Origin: Epithemia pelagica
Lineage: Eukaryota; Bacillariophyta; Bacillariophyceae; Surirellales; Surirellaceae
DNA: 64,000 bases
Direction of reading: 5' to 3'
NCBI GenBank assembly: GCA_946965045.2
Contig: OX337231.1
Span: 3,534,001 to 3,598,000, forward strand
The notes under the pieces were generated by a model that was not told where the DNA came from, searched no databases, and saw only the letters and a program-made list of their open reading frames with translations. Each line of letters opens with the position of its first letter. The first letter of the stretch is position 1. This document shows, in pieces, positions 49,220 to 59,430 of this stretch. Made by a program: the position numbers and the translations under genes.

Positions 49220-50770
49220 ATGACAAGCACCACCACCAAGGCAATGACTCCGCTGCTGCTGCAAAGTCGTCGTTTTCGTCGTACTATCATTGGTTTCCAG
49301 CAGACTCGACGACAATTGTTCTTCGTCATGACACTCATACTGATGATGCTGCTTGCTTCGGTGGCCGTGGCGTGGACCCTGAATCCTCCTCCATCCTCCT
49401 GGTCCAGGACTCGTGCGAGTCCTTGTGGTCGTTGTTGTCCTTTCGACGCGTCCTTGCAGGCTCTGGTGTGGAATGATTTTGAGGACACGAGCGACCATCT
49501 CGAACCACAAGACGAAGTAGATGAGGATGACTACGAGGAGGAGGAGGATGACCATGACAATCCAGAAACAGAACCAAACCTCCATGCCACTCGGCGTCGT
49601 GGCCGTGCCAGTGTCGTGGGGGTCAGTGTCGAACAATCGTCAGGCTTTTGGGCCATGGTGCAATCCGATTCTGGGTCATTGTCGTCCTCCACGTGGTGGG
49701 CCTTGCCCGTCACCTCGTCGGCCATGGATCGTTGGGCCGCCACGAGTGGACCCGCCTTGACCTTGGTCCAATTGCTCGGTCAAGTAGACATGGCCGGCAT
49801 GGTGTTTCCACCCCATCGATTGGCCCAATTGCTCATTTGTGGATTGGAAGAACAATTACTGGAACAACAAGAACAACAAGTGTTGGACCCAGAAGCACCA
49901 CCCGTATCGCCCCAAGCACGTGCCTTTGTTGTCTCCATTCGCGAGCAAATTCGCACCATTTTGAATGGTGCGTCGTCGAGCCAACATTCGACACCCAAAG
50001 AAGAGGAGGAGGACGACGACGATGAGTATTCGTATACGGACGCTTCCAATTGGATTCGATCGCGAGTGCGATTGCCCCTCTGTACCTTGGATCAAGTCAC
50101 CTTGTCCTTTGTGCCAGTGTCGTCATTGTCGTCCGAATCGATTACGGCCACGTGTCGTTGTACCTTGGACATTGTCCTGCATCCGGACCATTCGGCGGAT
50201 AACGACGAAACAAAACCAACGAAAAAACCCTGGACCCTGTCCTTGCCCCTGACGGAATTGACGGTCCAACACGTCTTGGCCGCTGGCGACACGACTGCCT
50301 ACAATGATTATGAACCCCTTGTATCCTATCATTTCTTGGCGGTGGCCTTGGCACTCCGCTACAAGGCACCCATTGTGGTCGTGGAAGAAGAACAAGCACA
50401 AGAACCACCACAACCAAAAGAAGAAAAAGAACCAGAGACGACGGTACCCCTCCCTGCCAACGACGACGACGACGACGACACTCTGGCGTGGGCCCAGTCC
50501 TGTCACGGCTATTCCAGTCTCGAGGCCTTGCAACTTGACTTTCCGCACTATGTCACGGCGGCTCACTTGCAACAATCCTCGCAACGCGTCGTGCAGACCA
50601 TTGAACAAGGCTTTGAATGGCATCAATTGCAAGCGGCCTGGAAAATTGCCCGCCAAAAACAAGATTACAAGGCCATGGCCAAAATACAAGACAAAATGAA
50701 TCAACTCGAACAACAACAACAAGAAGGCTTGAGTGTCCAACCCGAATCCGATATGGATCAAATGGAATAG
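49220..50770 (+). CDS. Probable plastid-targeted protein of unknown function
   Basis: 516 aa from the ATG at 49220. A basic start and a hydrophobic helix (LFFVMTLILMMLLASVAVAW) form a signal peptide ending Ala|Trp, an accepted variant of the diatom plastid junction, followed by a Ser/Arg-rich stretch. Then come an acidic block and a region with regular hydrophobic spacing (TSSAMDRWAATSGPALTLVQ through LAQLLICGLEEQLLEQ). The C-terminal 45 residues (WHQLQAAWKIARQKQDYKAM to IQDKMNQLEQQ) form a helical hairpin faintly like a UVR motif, which is found on some plastid stress and protease-adaptor proteins. That likeness is weak and the function is open. Confidence 0.6.
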   Translation: MTSTTTKAMTPLLLQSRRFRRTIIGFQQTRRQLFFVMTLILMMLLASVAVAWTLNPPPSSWSRTRASPCGRCCPFDASLQALVWNDFEDTSDHLEPQDEVDEDDYEEEEDDHDNPETEPNLHATRRRGRASVVGVSVEQSSGFWAMVQSDSGSLSSSTWWALPVTSSAMDRWAATSGPALTLVQLLGQVDMAGMVFPPHRLAQLLICGLEEQLLEQQEQQVLDPEAPPVSPQARAFVVSIREQIRTILNGASSSQHSTPKEEEEDDDDEYSYTDASNWIRSRVRLPLCTLDQVTLSFVPVSSLSSESITATCRCTLDIVLHPDHSADNDETKPTKKPWTLSLPLTELTVQHVLAAGDTTAYNDYEPLVSYHFLAVALALRYKAPIVVVEEEQAQEPPQPKEEKEPETTVPLPANDDDDDDTLAWAQSCHGYSSLEALQLDFPHYVTAAHLQQSSQRVVQTIEQGFEWHQLQAAWKIARQKQDYKAMAKIQDKMNQLEQQQQEGLSVQPESDMDQME

Positions 50771-51323
50771 TCCTACAAAACACACAGGTCGAGACGAGAA
50801 TCCAATGTACTTTAGAAAAAAAGACGAATGCGGACAAAACAACGCTAATACTCCTTCACGAGGGGGGCACAATCGGATGGATGCTGCATGGGTGAAAGCG
50901 GCAGTAGCAGCTACTGCCTTGTGGGAACGAGAAAAAAAAGAGAGGATCGGTGTCGGTTTGTGTGGTTTGGCGTTGGTGTGGAACAAGAGAAGAGACCTTC
51001 GAATGTAAGGGTTGATTCACAAGCAGTGGGAACCGCAAATCAACACACACGTCACCGCATCCTAATCACGCTCATGTTGCTGCTACAGCTACGATAGACC
51101 CAATTCTCACTTGTATCATCCTGAGTTTGTACCCCTCCAACACCAAACGAACGAACGACTCGACACGCTTATCATAATTGTACTAAGAACGAAGGAACTC
51201 ACAAATTGTGGAACGGGATACAATGCATCCACGAAACAACGATAGCAACCCCTTGTAAGAACATGACCATGGGTCGAAGGAAGCTGAAACAGACTTTCTT
51301 TCTCTACTAAGTACATATGTAGT
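50771..51323. other. Convergent intergenic region
   Basis: No gene supported. Lies between the ends of two convergent genes. Confidence 0.5.
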
Positions 51324-52645
51324 CTAGAGGAGTCGGAGATCAAAAAGTGGCTTGACATTAATGGTCAACTCGTCAAATTGGACGGTAATGGTATCGTCGG
51401 TAGCAATCGTATGGGGATACACACCAGCCTTGAAGCAATTGGTTTCTATTGAGTCCCAATACGACAAGTCGTACTCATCAAAAACAGAAACGGCTTGACC
51501 ATCTTTCAAAATGGTCAAGGTACTTTCCGATCCTCGGATTTCCATATCAAATAGACCTGTCGGTCGAACAAAAAGAGGAAAATAATCGACCTCTTTGGGA
51601 TTGAGTGAAACTCGAAAGGCGGCCCAAACATAATCCTCGTTGCCGTCTTTCTCGCGACGCCAATGGATTCGAAGCAAGGGACCTTTTGGGTTCTTTAAAA
51701 AGTCCTTGGTGTAAACGACGTCGTGCCGTCATTTGCTGGCTTCTCAAATTGGAGCTTGGCCGACATGGAACGGATAACAGAGGGAGTGGTACTGGGCCAT
51801 TCTGTATTGTGACGCAATTCACAACGATTCCCTTGTCCCGCCATGGCAATTTGCATCAATTCTTGGTCACTGTCACTGCCCACCAATTGAAAGTATTGCG
51901 TAGCGCAATCCTCAAATTCTCCATTCGATACGACCGCATTGGAGGTCGTAGGGCATTGCAACCGACAACCGGACAAGGCCGATTGGAATTTGACAACATC
52001 GTAAGGTGGGACAAAGGTTGGAGTGGGAGGAGGGGCAACAAACTCGAGTGTGGGCTGCCAGGTCGGGTTATCCGTATTTTCGCTGCTGTAGAATTTGGTC
52101 ACATCTGCTTCACTGAGCGATTGGAGCATAAAGGAGATATCCGTGGCGCTTCCTTGACTTAGTACTTCATTGACGTAGTCGGTTACATCAAAGAACACAA
52201 AGTCACCCCAACTGTAGGGTTTTTCATCCAACAAGACATGAGCCTCCGGTTTGTTGTCCCAGTTCAACGACCCTTGAGACGAGGAGGAATCCGAGACGGA
52301 AAAGACTCCAATGTTGACGTTGCGGTCCTTTTTGGTGTACGGCCTGAGTCGCAATTCGACAAATTCCGCTGGGCCGTCCAGATTGGCGGCGGCAGTGAGG
52401 TCAAATTTGACAAAGCCATACCGAATATCTCCCAAGTCCTGCCTGCTTTTGGTATCAAACCGAGTGAGAGTCCCATACTCTCTGCTCGGTTTGTCTTTGC
52501 GGACGTGTGTATCTTCACTGGCCACCAATTCGAATGGAAAACTGCTGCTAGTGGCATGCACCGTGATAGGTTCATGGCTGATCATGCAGGCCATGATCAC
52601 AGCGACATGGGTCCAACGGAGTAGGGGATAGTAGTCGTGCTTCAT
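51324..52645 (-). pseudogene. Secreted CBM96-like plus alginate-lyase (PL7)-like protein, frameshifted
   Basis: The N-terminus is a signal peptide (WTHVAVIMACMISHEPITVHA). Next is a DNRLRE/CBM96-type beta domain: VASEDTHVRKD, RYGFVKFDLTA, VELRLRPY, GSLNWDNKPE. CBM96 modules bind alginate. The C-terminal part resembles the PL7 beta-jelly roll: NRCELRHNTEW (like the family R-x-E-L-R strand), SAKLQFEKPAND, PLLRIHWRR, STLTILKDG and CFKAGVYPH (family YFKAGxYxQ). The frame is lost by one base near 51725. The first frame stops at 51695 and the rest reads on to 51324. Where the family's catalytic Q-x-H is expected, the sequence reads VVYTKDF. So this is either a decayed gene, a base-call error, or an inactive binding protein. 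Confidence 0.6.
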
Positions 52646-53788
52646 GGTTCTTTTACTTGCTTGCTCTCTGTTTGGCTTGAAATATATTATGAAATGCTGC
52701 GAGTGGAAAAATCTCGTGGCAAAGGTCTTTTGCAAGTGGTGTTGGGGTACGATCTTTGATGGTCAAGGATAATCTTGGTTTGCCGGAATCAAGACAACAC
52801 AGGTTTCGGTGTTCATTTAATTAATGGTTGGAGAAGATTTGGAGGACAAGCTCTATTTTGTGAGGGCAGAAGGATGCCCCATGCCCCGACATGGTTGGCC
52901 GGCTCTCCCGTGCGTGTGCGTCACGCGGGGGCTACTCCTTTTTATATAGTAAAGAGAAGGGGCAATACTTTTGTTCGGATGCCGAGAATGAGTCATTGTC
53001 TGATGTCACTGAAACTTTGAAATGTCAAAAGTGACCAATGAGATTGAGCAGAATTGTTGGTGGCCGATGGGCTTGCTTATGTGTGTGTTCAAGGATCAAG
53101 GAATCTATTGTCTCTCCCATCTGACAACCATCCAACCAGTGACTATTGAGTAGCTACTGCAAAAGACCAATTGATGCGGGAGGCAGCCAGCTTGGGTGAC
53201 AGCCCCTCATGATATGCACCTCAGTATAACGAGTTGCACACACATTTCGGAACAAACACCATTCAACGAAACGTATATGATGATGTATTTCCGGCAACCC
53301 GATTGTGTGTAGAGAGATTCGCAAAACTACTACGACTATCGAAACTACCTTGAAGGCGAAGAAGAGAAAAGTCTAATGTAGAAATAATCCACCAAGACGA
53401 ACCAACAACCAAACTGGCGTCCCAATCACACTTACTAGGTAGGTAGGTATTACTTCTTCCGACGGGGAATCCCTCATGACAGAAAACAATCGAGCTGCGC
53501 GGCGGCGGAGCTTTTTCCAGAATGGCTGTGCATGTGTATCTAGGAGCGCTTGTGTTAGCAGAGTAGGCCATTCTCGACAAGTTGGTCAAGGGGGAGTTGT
53601 TGCTACGCAAGGGATCTTTTGACCATGATGATCGACTTTTGCACCTCCATTGAGTTGGAGTGATCAGCTCGCGATCGCGCCGACCCTATCACCGTCCTGC
53701 GAGTCGTTGTGGAAGGAGCGATTCATCCGCAACCAAAAAGGTTTTCGCGGCGGCAACAACACAAGAGAGCATCTCTTGGGTCGGGGTT
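52646..53788. other. Intergenic upstream of the PL7-like gene
   Basis: No gene supported. Near 53440-53460 there is a TAGGTAGGTAGGTA run. Otherwise unremarkable. Confidence 0.5.
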
Positions 53789-53797
53789 CAGATCTCG
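53789..53797. repeat. Target-site duplication CAGATCTCG, left copy
   Basis: The same nine bases recur at 55244-55252, flanking the TIR element. Confidence 0.75.
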
Positions 53798-53809
53798 GAG
53801 GGGAGTGAA

Positions 53810-53861
53810 ATGACAGACTTTCATGACAGACTTTCATGACAGACTTTCATGACAGACTTTC
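53810..53861 (+). repeat. 13 bp tandem repeat (ATGACAGACTTTC) x4
   Basis: Four perfect copies within the left terminal inverted repeat; the right end carries about two. Confidence 0.92.
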
Positions 53862-54416
53862 GGATAAACTTTCAACTTTAGAGGGAATTTCGGCCCAACG
53901 AGATTCACTCTATACATTTTCCCGAAGTAAAAAACTAAGATGAATTGCCCCTCATCCCTCACATGGACCGACCGATCAATGAGATGCTCAATCTCAAGAT
54001 ATGCAAACTATCCTCACACACACCATGGCGAGGAGGCTCTAACACAACAGCAATCAACCCGCCTCCTCTACTTGTATGAACATGACTAATTGAGTGAGAG
54101 CATGTACTAGTTAGCTTTGTACATACTTGTATGTGTCATACTCGTAGGCAATCGTTTCGTCCATCCATCCTCGTTCACCATCCTGTCTTTTGCCTGCATC
54201 GATCCATTTGTCTTTGTCTTTGTTTATTGTTGTTTCACCATCCAGTAAGAGTGTCAAGATTCGATAAGGTGCTCTCGTTTACGGCGTCCACTCCTTCTTA
54301 CACTCGAACTGTGTTATCGGAAGCAGCCGAATGGTGCTGTTGCCATGCCGTCGTCGCCGATTGTTTTGCCGTTGGGCAGAAACGAGGAGTTGATTGTTGA
54401 GTATGTTGTTCTTGTG

Positions 54417-54487
54417 GTTGTAGCCGCATGTTGTTGTTGTCGCTGTCGTTGTTGTAGCCGCATGTTGTTGTTGTCGCTGTCGTTGTC
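54417..54487 (+). repeat. Minisatellite, ~35 bp unit, two copies
   Basis: Unit begins GTAGCCGCATGTTGTTGTTG and continues with CGCTGTCGTTGTT. Two nearly perfect copies inside the TIR element. Confidence 0.8.
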
Positions 54488-55363
54488 GACGCTTGCTGTC
54501 ATGTCGCATGTCGTTGCTGCAGTCGCCGCATGTCGTTGTTGCTTCTTGTTGTCATTGACGGGCACAGTCTCGTGCACTGGGTTCGGTGACAGCGAGTAGT
54601 TGATTGTTGCGTGCGGGTTGTTTTTGTTGTTGTTGCCGAGTGTTGTCATTGTTCGTTGTTCGTTGGCAGCGAGTAGTTGGTAGGTGATTGTTTGCTGCTT
54701 CCTTGGCGTGGTTGGTTCCATCACTGTTGGGTCCAAACGAGCAGTCTGATTACGGGAAATCAAGACACTAAAAGGCAATATTCTCTCTATCATGTGTAGA
54801 TATGATGTTGGTTGGGAACATTTTTTTGAATTGTAAATAGAAGATACTACAAAAATAAAAAGTTTTCCCGAATGTCTGTCAAAAAGCTACCTGAAACTCC
54901 GAATGTCTATCAAAAAGCTACCTGAAACTCCGAATGTCTGTCAAACAACTACCCCGAAAGTCTGTCATTTCACTTTTTCAGGCCTGAATAGCGAAATGAC
55001 AGACATTCGGGTAAACATTCGTTTTAGAGTTAGGGTTAAACGGGGTATCCTCGTCATGAATTTGAAGTGGCACTGACGAGACAAGAAGGGCTATAGTAAA
55101 ATGCCATTTTATTTATATGAAGAGTGCATGTGGAAGAGCAACAGTGACATGGAGTGCAACCGGATAGTCTGTCCGTATAGCAGTCAACATTTTGAAAGTT
55201 TATCCGAAAGTCTGTCATGAAAGTCTGTCATTTCACTATTCCCCAGATCTCGCTCATGGTTTTCTCGTTTGGAGAGTACCGACAATGGGATTACAGATCA
55301 GACATTAAATTGAGAAGAACTACTTTGAAAAAACACAAAGCCTTTGAAATACTCTAATCAGTC

Positions 55364-55678
55364 ATGTTTTCAAATGGAAACAAGGTACAAGAACAAGATT
55401 GGAACGAGTTTCATGCTCGATATCGATCGTCCTATTGTCAAGAGCCCACCTTGGGTGCTCAAGATCGACGAGAGCGTCGCTTGAAAACAAGACGTTGGTG
55501 GAAATGGGTGTGGGGAATTCCCCTTTCCTATCTCAATATTTTGACCGAAGTCGTGCAACATGCGTCCGAAGAAGACCTGGGACAACAAGAAGAAGAGAAG
55601 GGTGGTGAAACCGAGAACAATCAGGACAACAAGAAGCATGAGACAAAGAACAATCACACCGGTGATAGAAAGAGCTAA
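55364..55678 (+). CDS. Small ORF of 104 aa beside the TIR element
   Basis: Begins at an ATG 112 bases right of the element's target duplication. The protein is highly charged with a Trp-rich centre (RRWWKWVWGIPLSYLNILTE) and a Lys/Glu/Asn tail. Not recognised. It could be a small gene, a leftover exon of a gene cut by the element, or chance. Confidence 0.25.
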   Translation: MFSNGNKVQEQDWNEFHARYRSSYCQEPTLGAQDRRERRLKTRRWWKWVWGIPLSYLNILTEVVQHASEEDLGQQEEEKGGETENNQDNKKHETKNNHTGDRKS

Positions 55679-56011
55679 ATGAATCCATGAACAAACAGAT
55701 TAGTGGAAAATGCACAGTGCGATCCTGTGAGACGATCAAAAAGCCCATTGACTGAAGTGAAATCATTTGCGTGGTATATGATCCAACGCGACTTCCGAAT
55801 GGATGGAGCAGAGAAAAGGAATAGAAATGTCGTCAATCACTGGTGGACTGTGATCGAGGACCGACATGAGAGAAGTAGGAATCGCTATAGAGATATATGA
55901 TATAAATGAGATGTGTAGTTATGAACATTTCTGGATACCAAACTATTTATAGTTGGTTGTGGAGGTCAAGAATATCACCAAAATTGTAGCCGCAATTGCA
56001 GAATCTCTGGA
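55679..56011. other. Intergenic
   Basis: Nothing recognised in these 333 bases. Confidence 0.5.
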
Positions 56012-57952
56012 CTACCATGCATCAAGACTAGATTGAGTCGTAGTGTCTGTTGCAGAAGAATTCTCATCTTCCTTGTTGTGGAGAGCACTCTTGTTTGTTT
56101 GTTTCGGGGTGTTGTCCATGGCAGTTTTAGTGACAATCGTGGTCTTTGTGATGGCTTTGTCGTTGTCCTTGTTGGTGTCTGCCGTGGCGTCCTGGTTTCC
56201 TACAATGTGCTTGTTCTTGTTGCGATCGCAAGGAAAACAAGATGAGGATGTCTCGACCAAGGAGTCCATTAATGGCACGTTGCGCATCACAGTGACGGCC
56301 ATGCGTTCCATGGTGAGACAATAGCGTTGCCCATTGGTCATGTTGTGGGTGTTGTTGGTCAAGGACGTTTTGCTTTCTTCGGAGGAGGAAAGGGTCGATG
56401 TTTCACTGACGGAACCTGTCGGGTGAAACTTTCCCACCAATGTCTCGGCAGCTTTTTTCTTTCGTCGCGTGCGATCGTAAGGAGAGCGTGGAGGGGGTGG
56501 TGGCAATCGTCGACGAGTCTTGTTATTGTTGTGCTGCGTCGTCGATGTCGAGCTTGGATGCGGAGTGTCGGTCCAAAAAAAGACATTTTGGTGTTGAGTC
56601 TTGGAGGTGCGTTGATCCGGCGAGGTGGATTCAAGATCGGGAGGCGGTGTAACAAAGCAGATTTGAGAAGGACACCGATGATGAAAGGAAGGAGACGAAG
56701 CTTGTTCATACCAAATGGCGCAGTCTGCTCCATCATTGTCTTCATAGGATATTAACCGGATGCTTGTTTCACTCGATACATCATCGAAAACATCATCATC
56801 ATCATCATGATCGCCATCTCCCTCCTTGTCCTTTGTGCCGTATACCGACGGGATAATGTAGAGACCGGCCAGTACTTCTTGCTCTTCCTCCTCCTCCTCT
56901 TGGTCATCCTCCTCATCCGAATCTTGACGCAACACTAAAGAGTCTATATCGTCAACGACACCTTTTGCACGGTCGTCTTCTTCATGTTTCTTGTCCTCTG
57001 CTCTTCTTGTCACTTCATTTTGCTGTGCGTCTCTGGATCGATCTGGACGAATAATATTCCCATCTCGTTTGGGAGAATTGGCTTGTCGCTTGTGCTCGGG
57101 AGAATGGGTTCTTTGCTTTCCAAGATGAAGGACTACTTGAGGATTGTGAACCGTTCGAACCTCTCCATCTTGCTGCCGTTCTTGTTGTTGTTGTTGTTGC
57201 CGTCCACGCGGTCTCGATCGTCCTCGGTGGTTCATCGAGGAATGCTGTTGTTGCTGTTGCTGTTGGTCTTGGTTTTGTTGCTCTGGCTGGTGCTCGGAAT
57301 TTCGTTTTCGTGAGGGAGTTCGTCTCCAGGGCCGCAACCTCATTTTCCACGAGGACATGGTCAAGGCACCACTACTGCTTTTGTTCCAGGCCGATTCCTC
57401 CTCCCTTCTTGTATTGGACGATGGAGCGTCTTGAATCATCCATGCCGTCCAGGAATCGGGTCCAAACGAAGGAAGATGAGACTGATCCTCCTCCTCCTCC
57501 TCCTCGTGATCGGTATCGTTGCTAGAGCTGTGTTGATGCTGCCTTTGCGTAGTAGCCGGCAAGAGTCGTTCCAAAGGACTATTGTGTTTTTCCAAATACG
57601 CATGAATCTCGCTTTGATATTGTCGTTGAAAGGCATGGGATTTGTGATGGTTGTCTCTCTTTGGTGTAGTAGTGCCTCGTGGTGAAGAACCAGACGGAGC
57701 CGTTTGGGAACGAGTCGCATTGGTGACAATAATGGGATTTTGATGGGCTTGTTGTGCGAGCAAGTGTTTTTCCGGACGAACATTGGACCGGCGTTGGGTC
57801 TTGTCATCTTCTTCTTCGTCGTCTTCCGCGTCGTGTTCATTTTCCAAGGTTTGAAAAGGTTGCGACGTTCGGGGCAAGTATCGTCTCCATTTGCCACCAG
57901 GAATCAATGGTCCGGAAGGTCGTTCCGTCATGTGATATTCCGTGCCGACCAT
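56012..57952 (-). CDS. Disordered Gln/Asp/Ser-rich protein, unknown
   Basis: 646 aa from the ATG at 57952; the frame runs ten codons further but only from a TTG. I do not recognise it. A short N-terminal piece could be folded (TERPSGPLIPGGKWRRYLPRT). The rest is a chain of low-complexity tracts: acidic runs (DAEDDEEEDDK, DSDEEDDQEEEEEEQEV), Gln/His runs, and basic Arg-rich patches (KMRLRPWRRTPSRKR). No membrane segment or targeting signal. A better-ordered segment lies near the C-terminus (NGQRYCLTMERMAVTVMRNV). Continuous, single exon. Confidence 0.6.
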   Translation of the reverse strand: MVGTEYHMTERPSGPLIPGGKWRRYLPRTSQPFQTLENEHDAEDDEEEDDKTQRRSNVRPEKHLLAQQAHQNPIIVTNATRSQTAPSGSSPRGTTTPKRDNHHKSHAFQRQYQSEIHAYLEKHNSPLERLLPATTQRQHQHSSSNDTDHEEEEEEDQSHLPSFGPDSWTAWMIQDAPSSNTRREEESAWNKSSSGALTMSSWKMRLRPWRRTPSRKRNSEHQPEQQNQDQQQQQQQHSSMNHRGRSRPRGRQQQQQQERQQDGEVRTVHNPQVVLHLGKQRTHSPEHKRQANSPKRDGNIIRPDRSRDAQQNEVTRRAEDKKHEEDDRAKGVVDDIDSLVLRQDSDEEDDQEEEEEEQEVLAGLYIIPSVYGTKDKEGDGDHDDDDDVFDDVSSETSIRLISYEDNDGADCAIWYEQASSPSFHHRCPSQICFVTPPPDLESTSPDQRTSKTQHQNVFFWTDTPHPSSTSTTQHNNNKTRRRLPPPPPRSPYDRTRRKKKAAETLVGKFHPTGSVSETSTLSSSEESKTSLTNNTHNMTNGQRYCLTMERMAVTVMRNVPLMDSLVETSSSCFPCDRNKNKHIVGNQDATADTNKDNDKAITKTTIVTKTAMDNTPKQTNKSALHNKEDENSSATDTTTQSSLDAW

Positions 57953-59430
57953 GGTGGAAGGAATGTCCGCAAGGATTGACAAGGGGCAATTCTTTCACTT
58001 GGTTCGACTCCGTGGCTGTTGCTTGGCTGTCTTTGTTGTTGTTGTTGAATGATAGTGGATTGGACACTTTCTGCTTTTGTCCTAAAGTTGGGACAGAAAC
58101 CAACAAGGACTGCACGATAGGTTTCTGTTGTTGACAGAGAGATTGGATCACGGACTGCATCTATCTACCTAGTAGTAGGAGCCGTGATGCATGCCAACGA
58201 GTCCCACCGTTCCACGATGTGGATTGCGTTGATATATTACAGTTTGCGGGATGTGTGGTGTTGTGGGACGGCGAGTCCTTCCCCAAAAATGGTGGTCGGC
58301 CGGCGCTCGCCATAAGTGGTCGAGACGCCAGATACCGATTGGGTCTCGGGACTGAGACTGGCAAAAAGTGTACACTCGGAAGAGTGTCTCATTTTTTAGA
58401 GCCCCGAATTTGGCCATGGATCTTGTGGCGACGAGAAGAAGGATGTAGTACATTCCGCTTTGGAAAGAATATTAATCAAAACCTGTTCCCAAGATTGATT
58501 GGATGGTCAACGTCTCGGAGAGCAAAAGAATGCTAGTACTTTCTTGGGGTCTGTGTTGTCGTTTGGGTGTTTTGTCGCTTGTCGCATACCGCATACCCAT
58601 AGGCATGTAAACCAGTGTGGGGAGAGAGGAGAGAAGGGCAACGAATCTTCACAGCAGTGACACCAAAAGCCAGAATCTTGCCCCACGCCGACTCGGAACC
58701 GAGTCTTCAAAGACTTGTGTGTGTGTGTGGTGGAACACATGCATGTGATATACATCTCCTCCGAGGAACGGCTTGTGTCAACCGACCCTGTCAACCTACC
58801 TAGGTAGGTATCCGTAGATGCACATGATGTGTGTCTGTGAGTAGTCGTCCATGATAGCTCCTACGACTTGGACTGGAATGCTACTGGTATCCGACACCAA
58901 ACCTGTGGGAATAGAGAGTGTCCGTTGTGAGGACGATTCGTTGGTTTCATGTGTCAACCAAGGGCTCCTTGTTCCTTGTGCTGGACAAATTGGTGTCTTT
59001 TTGTTTGGAGTGTTCTGTTTATGACTCGACGACTCGTCCAATTCGATGGCATGCGACACACAAGATACACGTGTAGATTTTTGGAACAGAACTGGTGGAA
59101 ATGACAGGTCCATTTTTGTTTTCGTTTCTCTTCTTTCAGACCACTTTCCCTGCTATGAAAGAAACGCCCTCTTTGGAATAGAGCACCATGATCATGATGG
59201 AATCGTCCACACTCTCTCCACAAACGTTCCAAAAACTAGAGGATTAGGAGGAGTACACTACGTAGTGGGGCCAACGTCAATCTATGCGTCAAATCCTCGT
59301 GGCACTCCAAGCTACGAGCCACAGAAACCGTCTGGCCGTCGAATGAAGCTGTTCGCATCCATCACAAATCCAATCAATCCTTTTTCGAATTGCATTCGAA
59401 AACCACCCCGAGATCAATCAAAGGGAAACC
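57953..59430. other. Divergent intergenic region
   Basis: No gene supported. Contains a 16 bp perfect palindrome ACCTACCTAGGTAGGT at 58794-58809. Must include promoters of the two divergent genes on either side. Confidence 0.5.

Larger units (their letters stand above)
53798..55243. mobile_element. Non-autonomous TIR element, 1446 bp, 9 bp target duplication
   Basis: Ends are inverted repeats built around GTGAAATGACAGACTTTC and TTCGGATAAACTTTC (left about 53803-53876; right about 55193-55236, reverse complement). The left end has four copies of a 13 bp unit, the right end two. A perfect 9 bp direct repeat flanks the element, the length typical of Mutator-like transposons. No transposase inside. 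In the middle, at about 54955-55030, two further ends of the same kind meet tail to tail around CAGGCCTG. Short low-complexity frames at 54131-54793 are not considered genes. Confidence 0.75.

Noticed and set aside
50123-50986. 287-residue minus-strand frame with hydrophobic runs
   Set aside because: Antisense of Gln/Glu/Lys-rich codons in the gene at 49220-50770; the apparent membrane segments are complements of acidic and Gln tracts.
54131-54793. Gln/Asn or Val/Cys-rich frames inside the 1446 bp TIR element
   Set aside because: They are translations of GTT/GTC minisatellites; open frames are expected from the repeat itself.
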